Positions 34,430 to 42,733 of a stretch of 64,000 nt of DNA are shown piece by piece. A program made the position numbers and the translations under genes. The stretch lies in contig NZ_JAENHK010000010.1 of NCBI RefSeq assembly GCF_016595215.1, positions 2,155,390 through 2,219,389 of the forward strand, given 5' to 3'. Position 1 is the stretch's first letter, and each line of letters begins with the position of its first letter. The notes below the pieces were generated by a model, which was given only the letters and a program-made list of their open reading frames with translations, had not been told where the DNA came from and searched no databases. Origin of the DNA: Chryseobacterium paridis. Lineage in GTDB: Bacteria > Bacteroidota > Bacteroidia > Flavobacteriales > Weeksellaceae.

Positions 34430-35425
34430 ATGATAAAAATAGGCAATATAGAACTGCCGGAATTTCCGCTTTTACTGGCACCGATGGAAGATGTAAGTGA
34501 TCCTCCATTCAGACGTCTGTGCAAAATGCATGGTGCAGATATGATGTATTCAGAGTTTATTTCTTCTGAAGGCCTTATTCGTGATGCCATAAAAAGCAGA
34601 AAAAAACTGGATATTTTCGATTATGAAAGACCAGTTGGAATTCAGATTTTTGGAGGTGATGAAGAGGCTATGGCGATGTCTGCAAGAATTGTGGAGACTG
34701 TAAACCCGGATTTAGTTGATATTAATTTTGGCTGCCCAGTGAAAAAAGTAGTTTGTAAGGGAGCAGGAGCTGGTGTATTAAAAGATATTGATCTGATGGT
34801 ACGCCTGACAAAAGCTGTTGTAAGTTCTACTCATTTACCAGTAACTGTAAAAACCCGTTTGGGGTGGGACAGTACATCTATTAATATTGATGAAGTTGCA
34901 GAACGTTTACAGGAAACAGGCATCAAAGCCTTAACCATACACGCGAGAACCAGAGGGCAGATGTATAAAGGAGAAGCAGATTGGGAACATATTTCCAGAA
35001 TTAAGCAAAACCCTAATATTGAAATCCCTATTTTTGGAAATGGTGATATAGATTCACCTGAAAAGGCATTGGAATACAGACAGAAATACGCCTGTGATGG
35101 GATCATGATCGGCCGTGCAGCCATTGGTTATCCATGGATCTTTAATGAAATCAAGCATTTTTTCAAAACGGGTGAACATCTTCCTGAACCTACCATTTCA
35201 GACAGATTATTAGCAGTACGTCAACATGCTGAATGGAGTGCTGAATGGAAAGGTGAAAAACTGGGTCTTATTGAAATGAGACAGCATTACAGCAATTATT
35301 TCAGAGGAGTTCCTCATTTCAAGGAATTCAGAAAAAAGTTTCTTGAAGTTTTCACATTAGTTGAAATGGATGCTTTAATAAAAGAAACCCAACAATTCTA
35401 CGAAGAATATCAGGAACAAGTATAA
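34430..35425 (+). CDS. dusB: tRNA-dihydrouridine synthase
   Basis: The 331-residue FMN enzyme reduces uridines in tRNA D-loops. It has the Dus signatures: LLAPMEDVSDPPFRRLC near residues 14-30, DINFGCPVKKV (about 102-112) with the catalytic cysteine loop VCKGAGAGVL just after, and IHARTRGQMYKG near 170-181, then GNGDI and GIMIGRAA. Length fits the DusB subfamily. A terminator follows immediately. Confidence 0.95.
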   Translation: MIKIGNIELPEFPLLLAPMEDVSDPPFRRLCKMHGADMMYSEFISSEGLIRDAIKSRKKLDIFDYERPVGIQIFGGDEEAMAMSARIVETVNPDLVDINFGCPVKKVVCKGAGAGVLKDIDLMVRLTKAVVSSTHLPVTVKTRLGWDSTSINIDEVAERLQETGIKALTIHARTRGQMYKGEADWEHISRIKQNPNIEIPIFGNGDIDSPEKALEYRQKYACDGIMIGRAAIGYPWIFNEIKHFFKTGEHLPEPTISDRLLAVRQHAEWSAEWKGEKLGLIEMRQHYSNYFRGVPHFKEFRKKFLEVFTLVEMDALIKETQQFYEEYQEQV

Positions 35426-35430
35426 ATAAA

Positions 35431-35459
35431 AAAACCATCAAATTATTGATGGTTTTTTT
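35431..35459. terminator. intrinsic terminator between dusB and deoC
   Basis: AAAACCATCA (35431-35440) pairs with TGATGGTTTT (35447-35456), followed by T on the plus strand and preceded by A, so it can serve both convergent genes. Confidence 0.85.
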
Positions 35460-35482
35460 ATTATTATTCAATTGATTTTATT

Positions 35483-36226
35483 TTAATAACCTCCCGTAGC
35501 AGATTGATTTTTAATTAAAGATAATGCAGAAGAAGTTCCTATTCTTTTCACTCCCATACTGATCATTTTTTCAGCATCGTCAGGAGTTCTTACTCCACCA
35601 GCAGCTTTTACGGAAAGTTTTCCGGCATTATCAAGCATAATCTGTATGCCTTCAAATGTAGCACCATTGGGTTTTCCATCTGTGGTTTCATAAAATCCTG
35701 TAGAAGATTTCACAAAGATAGAAGCTAAATCCTTTTCAAGAAAGTTCTCTTCTGCCCATTCAGAAATATATTTAGTAAGATCAGCAATTTGAATATCGGT
35801 TAAAGCTGCAATTTCAATAATCCATTTAGCAACTTTATGATTTTGTACACATAAAGAAGTACATTTTACAAACTCTTCTTTTATTAGTTCCAGATCTCCG
35901 TTTAGGTAAGCATTATAATTAATAACAAAATCTAACTCATCAGCTCCGTCTTCTATTGCTTTAGTAGCTTCTGTAATCTTCTCTTCGATAGAATAATTTC
36001 CTTCATGAAAACCAATTACAGTACCTATTACAACATTTGAATTCTTTTCGTTGATATATTTTTTAATTTCGGATACGTAATCCGGACGGATCATTACTGC
36101 AAAAATACCATTATCAATAGCTTCCTGAGTAAGATCTATATCTTTTTGTAAAGTTTCACTTTCTGAAAGCCCTGATTGTAAAGGCGTTTTCAAATAAGTG
36201 GAATCCAAATATTGGGCAATATTCAT
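35483..36226 (-). CDS. deoC: deoxyribose-phosphate aldolase
   Basis: The 247-residue class I aldolase splits 2-deoxyribose 5-phosphate to glyceraldehyde 3-phosphate and acetaldehyde in nucleoside breakdown. Visible landmarks are the ELDFVINYNAYLNGD segment (about 96-110), the Schiff-base lysine in FVKSSTGFY (about 172-180) and the C-terminal VKAAGGVRTPDDA. It begins six bases after an Lrp/AsnC gene, so the two are translationally close. Confidence 0.95.
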   Translation of the reverse strand: MNIAQYLDSTYLKTPLQSGLSESETLQKDIDLTQEAIDNGIFAVMIRPDYVSEIKKYINEKNSNVVIGTVIGFHEGNYSIEEKITEATKAIEDGADELDFVINYNAYLNGDLELIKEEFVKCTSLCVQNHKVAKWIIEIAALTDIQIADLTKYISEWAEENFLEKDLASIFVKSSTGFYETTDGKPNGATFEGIQIMLDNAGKLSVKAAGGVRTPDDAEKMISMGVKRIGTSSALSLIKNQSATGGY

Positions 36227-36232
36227 AACTAA

Positions 36233-36703
36233 TTATACTTTCAATTGTCTGCTTATACCTTGCTCTAAAGAGATGAAGGTTTCTGTTCTTGTTACTCCTT
36301 TTAATTTTTGAAGTTTACTAAGGATCTGCATCAAGTGATCATTGTCTTTACAAAGAACTTTTAGGAAAATAGTATAATTTCCTGTGGTATAATGAGCTTC
36401 TACAACTTCATTAACGTCTTTTAAAGATTTCACTACATCAGGATAGTGGCTAGGCTGATCTAAGAAGATACCAATATAAGATATTACTTTGTATCCTATT
36501 TTTTTAGGATTCAAAAAGGAAATTGAATTCTCAATAACCCCTGCATGCTCAAGTTTCTTAATTCGCTGGTGTACAGCTGTAGTAGAAATCCCTACATGTT
36601 TTGAAATGTGTGCCAAAGAAGTCTTTGCATTATCCATTAGCATGTAGATAATTTCTTTGTCGATTGAGTCTAAATGATAGCTAGCATTTGTTGAATTTTT
36701 CAT
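36233..36703 (-). CDS. Lrp/AsnC family transcriptional regulator
   Basis: The 156-residue protein has an N-terminal winged helix-turn-helix (about 12-60, HISKHVGISTTAVHQRIKKLE) and a RAM domain behind it. It lies just upstream of deoC and 48 bases downstream of an EEP-family gene. Pairing of an Lrp regulator with deoC is unusual in my experience and could reflect amino-acid or carbon control, but this is inference. Confidence 0.92.
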   Translation of the reverse strand: MKNSTNASYHLDSIDKEIIYMLMDNAKTSLAHISKHVGISTTAVHQRIKKLEHAGVIENSISFLNPKKIGYKVISYIGIFLDQPSHYPDVVKSLKDVNEVVEAHYTTGNYTIFLKVLCKDNDHLMQILSKLQKLKGVTRTETFISLEQGISRQLKV

Positions 36704-36751
36704 CTTGTAATTTTTTAATTTATGTTTTTTTTGTTCTTTATGCTTTTTTTA

Positions 36752-37687
36752 TTATTTAAATTTCACAAAAACCGGAAAATGATCACTGTAGCCTCCCAAA
36801 TAACGCGTACCTGCATAAGTCCTGAATGGTCTTCCTGCAAATTGCTTATTTCGGCTACTAATCTTTTCAGATTTGAATACTTCGGCACTTTGAAATGATA
36901 ATCCTACGTTAATCTGATCATTAAAAAATGATTTCGATAATATAATCTGATCAAACAATAAGCCAGATTTATAATGAAAAGTAGAAAAATTTCCTGAAGA
37001 AAACAATTCATTAAACGGATTTTCTAGTATTTTATTATGATTGCTATCATAAAGAATATTAGTAAGATTTTCATCATCCGGATTTTCATTAAAATCACCA
37101 CACAAAATGACATGTTCTTTATTACTATTCACAATGTTCGAAATTCTGTTATGAACCTCCTGCAATATAAAGTCTCTTTTGGGTTTATTAACGTCTTTTT
37201 CTCTCTTTGAGGGGAGGTGAGCGATAAAAACATTAATAATCTCCTCTTTATATTTCAATTTTGAATAGAGTACATCTCTAGTTGTATCGTAATATTCTGT
37301 GTTTTTATTTTTAATTTCAAAAAAGAATGTAATAGCTTCTGAATCTATCACTTCTATTTTACTTTTATCATATAATAAGGCAACATCTACTTTTCTTTCA
37401 TCCATAGAATTGTAATGTACAATTCCAAATTGTGAATTAAAAGGTTCCATTGCTACAAGCTCTTCTAAAACTTTCTTTCCAGAAACTTCAGATAAACCAA
37501 TTAAAAATGGTAATACCCCATTTTCTTCTTTTATTAATTGAAAAACATGTGCAATTTTCGAAAGCTTATTATTATATTTCCTTTCATCCCAGTTCCTTAA
37601 ACCAGATTTCGTTGGATCAAATTTATGGACAGGTTTTACATCCGGTAAAAATAAATTTTCTACATTATAAAAAGTGAAAAGCTCCAT
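36752..37687 (-). CDS. endonuclease/exonuclease/phosphatase family protein
   Basis: The 311-residue protein has the EEP fold of DNase I and phosphatases. Active-site motifs are present: FYNVENLF (residues 6-13), LSEVSG (about 64-69), ILCGDFNENPDD (about 195-206) and GGYSDHFPVFVKF at the C-terminus. No signal peptide is seen. It could act on nucleic acid or on phosphoesters; substrate unknown. Confidence 0.88.
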   Translation of the reverse strand: MELFTFYNVENLFLPDVKPVHKFDPTKSGLRNWDERKYNNKLSKIAHVFQLIKEENGVLPFLIGLSEVSGKKVLEELVAMEPFNSQFGIVHYNSMDERKVDVALLYDKSKIEVIDSEAITFFFEIKNKNTEYYDTTRDVLYSKLKYKEEIINVFIAHLPSKREKDVNKPKRDFILQEVHNRISNIVNSNKEHVILCGDFNENPDDENLTNILYDSNHNKILENPFNELFSSGNFSTFHYKSGLLFDQIILSKSFFNDQINVGLSFQSAEVFKSEKISSRNKQFAGRPFRTYAGTRYLGGYSDHFPVFVKFK

Positions 37688-38027
37688 CTACACATATTTC
37701 TATTCATAATAAAATAGCCTTGATTCTGAGATTGCAAATTTTTCGTGGGGCAAATTACGAAATATTGTTTTTGATTTTGTACTAAAAATAATATTTTAAG
37801 GACATTTTAATAAATACAATACATGAAAACCCTTAACAAATTCGCTTTCAAATTGTTCAAAACAAAATCAAAACGACAAATAATATTTACTTTATTAAAA
37901 ACAACATCAAAAGATAATTGTTTTTATTTTATTATTTCGCTTTTTATTACAATTATTATTCCATTTTATATAAAAATTCAAAAAAAGAAAAAAAACAACA
38001 TATCAATAAGAATGCACCATCAATAAA
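37688..38027. other. intergenic stretch between EEP and trmD genes
   Basis: About 340 AT-rich bases. The part next to 37688 should hold the promoter of the EEP gene. A 67-codon frame on the plus strand (37823-38026) encodes a Lys/Ile-rich basic sequence and looks like chance. No clear terminator for trmD is visible. Confidence 0.5.
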
Positions 38028-38699
38028 TCACAGTAAATCAGGACGTTTCTCTTTTGTTATCCTTACGGCTTCATCGTGACGCCATTCTTCAATCTGTTTG
38101 AAATTCCCACTCAATAGAATTTTAGGAACCTCTAATCCTTTATAGTTTTCAGGTCTTGTATAAATAGGGGGGGAAAGAAGATCATCCTGAAAGCTGTCTG
38201 TAAGAGCACTTTGCTCATCATTGAGAACACCAGGAATTAATCTGATTATAGAATCTGCCAATACGCATGCAGCAAGCTCTCCACCTGTAAGAACATAATC
38301 TCCGATTGAAATTTCTTTAGTAATATGCAGATCCCTTACTCTTTGATCTATTCCTTTGTAATGTCCACATAGAAAGATCAGATTATTTTTTATTGAAAGA
38401 GAATTAGCAATTTTCTGATTCAATGTGACACCGTCTGGTGTAAGATAAATAACCTCATCATATGTCCTCTGTGCTTTGAGCTCTGAGATACAATTATCCA
38501 GAGGTTCAACCATCATCACCATTCCAGCTCCGCCTCCATAAGGCTCATCGTCGATCTGCCTATGTTTATTTATTGCCCATTCTCTTAAATGGTGAAAATG
38601 TACTTCTACCAATCCTTTATCCATTGCTCTTTTCAAAATAGAAGTTTTGAAAGGACTTTCCATCAGCTCAGGAAGTACGCTTATAATATCAATTCTCAT
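38028..38699 (-). CDS. trmD: tRNA (guanine-N1)-methyltransferase
   Basis: The 223-residue SPOUT methyltransferase makes m1G37 in tRNAs, preventing frameshifts. Typical motifs: MRIDIISVLPELM at the start, DDEPYGGGAGMVM (about 50-62), and the knot region LCGHYKGIDQRV and ISIGDYVLTGGELA (about 110-150). Its start overlaps the stop of the upstream NDH-2 gene by four bases (ATGA). trmD is usually with rpsP, rimM and rplS; here it is coupled to a dehydrogenase gene instead. Confidence 0.96.
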   Translation of the reverse strand: MRIDIISVLPELMESPFKTSILKRAMDKGLVEVHFHHLREWAINKHRQIDDEPYGGGAGMVMMVEPLDNCISELKAQRTYDEVIYLTPDGVTLNQKIANSLSIKNNLIFLCGHYKGIDQRVRDLHITKEISIGDYVLTGGELAACVLADSIIRLIPGVLNDEQSALTDSFQDDLLSPPIYTRPENYKGLEVPKILLSGNFKQIEEWRHDEAVRITKEKRPDLL

Positions 38700-39955
38700 T
38701 GTAATGTTCCATTTTTCTTAGTAGGAGAGATAATTAATCGTAAAGATGAATCTTTATTGAAATAGCTCCACATCCAGTTGAAGAACACAGCAAGTTTATT
38801 TCTGACACTTAAAATAAGCATCAAGTGCAAAAACATCCAGAAATACCATGCTAAAAAGCCCTGAAACTTTATAAAAGGTAAATCTACAACTGCTCTGTGT
38901 TTTCCAATAGTTGCTAAAGAGCCCTGATCTTTATATTCATATTCTTTCCAATTATTATCATTTCGTAACAGGTTTCTACCTAAATTCTTTGCCTGATTAA
39001 TAGCCACATTAGCAACCTGAGGGTGACCTTGCGGATATTTGGGAGTTTCCATGTAGGCAATGTCTCCTATGGCAAAAATATTATTGTAACCTATTATTCT
39101 GTTATATCGATCTACTATATATCTGTTTCTAATTAATTTTTCTTCCGGAAATCCGTCTACGACATTTCCTGTTACACCTGCGGCCCATATTACATTATTG
39201 GAAGGAATTTCTTTTCCACTCTTCATAATCACCTTGTCACCATCATAATCGGTAACAATCTCTCCGCTTAAAAACGTCACCCCTAAATCTTTAAGATATT
39301 TCTCTGATTTCTCCTGAGCTTCAGTACTCATCACTGCAAGAGGTTTATCGGTAGAACTTACCAGGATAATTTTAAGGTGATCGAAGTTCATATAAGGATA
39401 ATCCCTAGGCAGGATTTCCTTCTTCATTTCCGCGAAAGCTCCAGCCAGTTCAACCCCTGTTGGACCACTTCCTACAATAACAATATTCCAGTTTCCATCA
39501 TCACTTCTGCTTTTTTCAAGAATTAATTTCTCAAAAGTCATCAAAACATGATTTCTGATACCTATGGCTTCCTGAGTATTTTTCATTCCAAAGGCTTTGC
39601 CTTCAAGATCTTTATTTCCAAAAAAATTGGTTTTACATCCAGTTGCAATAATTAATTTATCATACCGGAACTCTGCTTCATCAGTAATCACCCTATTCTG
39701 AGAAGGGTCAATTTCTTTTACATCAGTTAATCGAAACTGAATATTCCGTGATTGTTGAAAAATTTTCCTGAATGGAAAGGAAATATTGGAAGGTTCTATC
39801 CTCCCACACGCTACCTGATAAAAAAGCGGTTGAAACATATGATGATTTACCCGATCAAGAACAATTACTTTTTTATTTTTATTGTTCAATGTTTTCGCAA
39901 GTTGTAGTCCCGCAAAACCTCCTCCGATAATGATGATCTTTTCGCGTGTTTCCAT
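38696..39955 (-). CDS. type II NADH dehydrogenase (NDH-2)
   Basis: The 419-residue flavoprotein transfers electrons from NADH to quinone without pumping protons. It has an FAD-binding motif GGGFAGLQLAKTL near the N-terminus, the second Rossmann motif VIVGSGPTGVELAG (about 160-173), and the FAIGDIAY segment (about 295-302). A C-terminal hydrophobic segment may attach it to the membrane. I choose the ATG at 39955 because the longer start (TTG 39964) lies within the promoter element. Confidence 0.92.
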   Translation of the reverse strand: METREKIIIIGGGFAGLQLAKTLNNKNKKVIVLDRVNHHMFQPLFYQVACGRIEPSNISFPFRKIFQQSRNIQFRLTDVKEIDPSQNRVITDEAEFRYDKLIIATGCKTNFFGNKDLEGKAFGMKNTQEAIGIRNHVLMTFEKLILEKSRSDDGNWNIVIVGSGPTGVELAGAFAEMKKEILPRDYPYMNFDHLKIILVSSTDKPLAVMSTEAQEKSEKYLKDLGVTFLSGEIVTDYDGDKVIMKSGKEIPSNNVIWAAGVTGNVVDGFPEEKLIRNRYIVDRYNRIIGYNNIFAIGDIAYMETPKYPQGHPQVANVAINQAKNLGRNLLRNDNNWKEYEYKDQGSLATIGKHRAVVDLPFIKFQGFLAWYFWMFLHLMLILSVRNKLAVFFNWMWSYFNKDSSLRLIISPTKKNGTLQ

Positions 39956-39961
39956 AGTATA

Positions 39962-39969
39962 CAAATTTA
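39962..39969 (-). promoter_or_regulatory. -7 promoter element of the NDH-2/trmD operon
   Basis: On the minus strand TAAATTTG lies six bases before the ATG at 39955. This implies a leaderless mRNA and rules out the longer TTG start, which would be inside the element. Confidence 0.6.
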
Positions 39970-40003
39970 CTGATTTTATTTAGCATTTTACTTGTTAAAA
40001 AGT

Positions 40004-40011
40004 TAGTTTTG
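40004..40011 (+). promoter_or_regulatory. -7 promoter element of the GH25 gene
   Basis: TAGTTTTG lies 12 bases before the ATG at 40024. The divergent NDH-2 promoter is only about 35 bases away, so the two promoters are packed back to back. Confidence 0.55.
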
Positions 40012-40023
40012 CAAAACTTTATA

Positions 40024-40884
40024 ATGAGAAAAAAGTACACCAAAAAAGCTGCCAAAAACGTTCATAAGAAAAGACGGAAAAACTATTTTTTTCGTCGAAA
40101 AGTCGTACTTGCTATTCTTATCCTGACTCTTATTGGAACAGGGTTTTATCTAAAGCAATCTATCAGCTATTACTACGCTTTATACTTTAATAAATTCACT
40201 CATAAAAAACTTCATAACAATGAAAAGGAGACTTTGAGAATTCAAAAGATCCTTACAGACAATCTGGATAAAACCTATGGCTTTGATGTTTCGCATTATC
40301 AAAACAGAGAAGATATTAAATGGGATAGCTTAAGTATTGGAAATAAAACGATTCCTTTAGAATTTGTTGTCATGAGGGCAACTATGGGAAATAAAAATGC
40401 GGATAAACATTTCGATGAATTCTGGACACAGGCAAAAAAACATGAACTCGTGCGAGGCGCCTACCATTTCTACAGAGCAGATGAAGATCCAATTATACAG
40501 GCAAATAACTTCTTAGCTAATGTAAAATTAGAAAGCGGCGATCTTCCTCCTATTTTGGATATCGAAAAAATCCCGAAACGCAAAACAAATAAAAAGCTGA
40601 TTGAAGATTTAAAGGTTTGGTGTAAAATCATAGAGGAAACGTATGGAAAAAAACCTATCATTTACACCTATTACCATTATTATAAAGATTTTCTGAAAGG
40701 GGAGTTTGACGGATACACGCTGTGGTTGGCTAATTACAATGATGTCCCTACCCCTTCTCCAGATGATGAATGGGATTTTTGGCAATTTACAGAAAACGGG
40801 ATCGTACATGGAATTAATACCAAGGTTGATCTTGATATTTATAATGGTAGTTCCTGGTCTTTGAAACGGCTTACTTTAGATTAA
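40024..40884 (+). CDS. membrane-anchored GH25 lysozyme-type glycosidase
   Basis: The 286-residue protein begins with a very basic segment (KKYTKKAAKNVHKKRRK), then a transmembrane helix (about 33-55), then a GH25 muramidase domain. Motifs: YGFDVSHYQ (about 85-93), the GAYHFYRA segment (about 147-154), the catalytic ILDIEK (about 176-181) and YTLWLANYN. GH25 enzymes cut between MurNAc and GlcNAc in peptidoglycan. It would act in the periplasm while anchored in the inner membrane. The ATG at 40024 follows the promoter better than the upstream TTG. Confidence 0.9.
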   Translation: MRKKYTKKAAKNVHKKRRKNYFFRRKVVLAILILTLIGTGFYLKQSISYYYALYFNKFTHKKLHNNEKETLRIQKILTDNLDKTYGFDVSHYQNREDIKWDSLSIGNKTIPLEFVVMRATMGNKNADKHFDEFWTQAKKHELVRGAYHFYRADEDPIIQANNFLANVKLESGDLPPILDIEKIPKRKTNKKLIEDLKVWCKIIEETYGKKPIIYTYYHYYKDFLKGEFDGYTLWLANYNDVPTPSPDDEWDFWQFTENGIVHGINTKVDLDIYNGSSWSLKRLTLD

Positions 40885-42528
40885 TTATTTAAAAAATTCC
40901 AGGATATCATTATTCAGCTGATCTGGATTTTCAAAGGGGATAAAGTGTGTGGCTTTTTTATAGATCTTAAGTTTAGCATTAGGAATCTGTTTAGCAATAA
41001 ATTCAGTCTCTTCTTTTTTTATCACGTCATTTTCGCCTGCTATGACCAAAACTGGTTTTTGAATTTTACGTAAAGAACTTTTGCTAATATTAGGTTCCTT
41101 AATCATGATTTTTAAAATTCTGGTCTGATTGAATTTTTCTGGTTTATTTTCAAGCTCTAAAACCTGAAGTTCTGTTTTCATACTATTGAAAAGACGTACG
41201 TCTACTCCATCAGGTTTGCTGTTTGCTCCAATAGTAATAAGTTTATTAACATTTTCCGGATACTTTAAAACAAATTCTAATCCGGTGTTTCCACCATCAC
41301 TCCAGCCCACTATATTGATCTTTTTAATTCCCAGCTCATCAATCAATTTTTTGACATCATCCGCGAAAATAGAATAAGTTAGATCATTTTTGGAAGTATC
41401 AGTACTCTTCCCTTGCCCTCTGGTGTCTAAAGCAATTACTTTATAGTGTTGAGAAAGCACAGGAATCTGTTGATAAAAATCTTTAATACTCCCGCTGTTT
41501 CCATGAAGCAAAACTAAGGGTTCGCCTTCACCATAAGTCTCATAATACAGATCTGCATGGTTTCCTTTCAGGAATTTTCCTGCAGAAGTATTCTTTCCAT
41601 ATATTGAATTTTCCGATGCTATTTTATAAGGACTCAGATCAGGAATAAGATCAGCAAGGCTTTCATCGGAGACTTCGGATTCATCTTTCATATTTTTTCC
41701 ATTCTTGTCCACTTTTACATCGATATTTATAGCAGGTGCAGCTAACGTCACTTTTTGCCAGTCTCCATAAAACTCCCTCAAAAATCCAGTTCTGAATAAA
41801 GCAGCACTAATCTTTATCCTCCCATTAAATCTTTTTAAAAATTGAATTCCGATAAAAAATTTACCCTGCACCCAGATGTTATAATCGTTTACATCTAAAG
41901 CAAACGTCCCTGATTTGGTCATATCTTCAGTAAGTGCAACATTAATTTCTTCGTTCAATATATTTTTATCAGGGAAGCCATTTTTCTCACTGTAGATGGT
42001 ATAACGCATTTGTACAGGTTCATCAGAAACGTAACTGGCTATATTTAAATTAATATTTTTGATCTTAGATCTTCTGGTGGCATTAAACTGTAATGCTGTC
42101 TCTCCAAGAAAGTTCTCTTGATTCAGTCCCGGGTTTACCGAATACATGACATTCTTGGTCTTAGTAGTGACACCCCAGTTCTTGTCTACTAATTTCTTAG
42201 GTGTTAGCTTTACCTCTTGAATATTCTTTACTTTCTCTTTTAATAATATTTTTTGAGAATTATTCTTTACAAAGTTTTGAACCGTTTCCGTATAATTCTC
42301 ATATCCTGCCACTTCAATTCTGACGTTCCCTGCCCTATTAGCTTTGGTAAGATCAATCGAAAAATTGCCTTTTTCATCAGAAATAACACCTATATTCTCT
42401 TTTTCCACTCCTATTTTCACATAGGGAATCGGTTGATTTTCATCTTTTGAAAGTACAGTTCCGGAAATTATCTGAGCATTAAGAAAGAAGGTCCAAAAAA
42501 GAAAGAATAAAGAATTGATTTTTTTCAT
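40885..42528 (-). CDS. CarboxypepD_reg domain fused to an alpha/beta hydrolase
   Basis: The 547-residue protein starts at 42528 with a signal peptide (MKKINSLFFLFWTFFLNAQ). Residues about 20-105 form a carboxypeptidase-regulatory-like beta-sandwich (ISGTVLSKDENQPIPYVKIGV), about 110-290 a second beta-rich domain of unknown type, and about 320-547 an alpha/beta hydrolase with nucleophile elbow GWSDGG, acid in VIAGENDV and histidine in ATHFIPF. The regulatory-like domain is normally found at the N-terminus of TonB receptors and surface proteins, so this looks like a secreted or outer-membrane-associated hydrolase. Substrate unknown. Its stop is directly next to that of the convergent GH25 gene. 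Confidence 0.85.
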   Translation of the reverse strand: MKKINSLFFLFWTFFLNAQIISGTVLSKDENQPIPYVKIGVEKENIGVISDEKGNFSIDLTKANRAGNVRIEVAGYENYTETVQNFVKNNSQKILLKEKVKNIQEVKLTPKKLVDKNWGVTTKTKNVMYSVNPGLNQENFLGETALQFNATRRSKIKNINLNIASYVSDEPVQMRYTIYSEKNGFPDKNILNEEINVALTEDMTKSGTFALDVNDYNIWVQGKFFIGIQFLKRFNGRIKISAALFRTGFLREFYGDWQKVTLAAPAINIDVKVDKNGKNMKDESEVSDESLADLIPDLSPYKIASENSIYGKNTSAGKFLKGNHADLYYETYGEGEPLVLLHGNSGSIKDFYQQIPVLSQHYKVIALDTRGQGKSTDTSKNDLTYSIFADDVKKLIDELGIKKINIVGWSDGGNTGLEFVLKYPENVNKLITIGANSKPDGVDVRLFNSMKTELQVLELENKPEKFNQTRILKIMIKEPNISKSSLRKIQKPVLVIAGENDVIKKEETEFIAKQIPNAKLKIYKKATHFIPFENPDQLNNDILEFFK

Positions 42529-42733
42529 GGTAAAAGTTTGGGACAAATATCTTTATTTATATCATCCAAAATTCATAACAGTTTATTAAAATTATTCTCC
42601 ATTTAGTTAAAGATATCTTTATAATATATCGTTTACTGTCATAAGTATTTTGAGGCTTCAGGCAAAGGACAAAATATTTATTAATTAAAACCTTTAATAT
42701 TTCGTATTTTCGCGCCACGAAATCTTTATAGAA

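Noticed and set aside
37823..38026. 67-codon plus-strand frame before trmD end
   Set aside because: Lys/Ile/Phe-rich product typical of translated AT-rich spacer, no promoter or motif.
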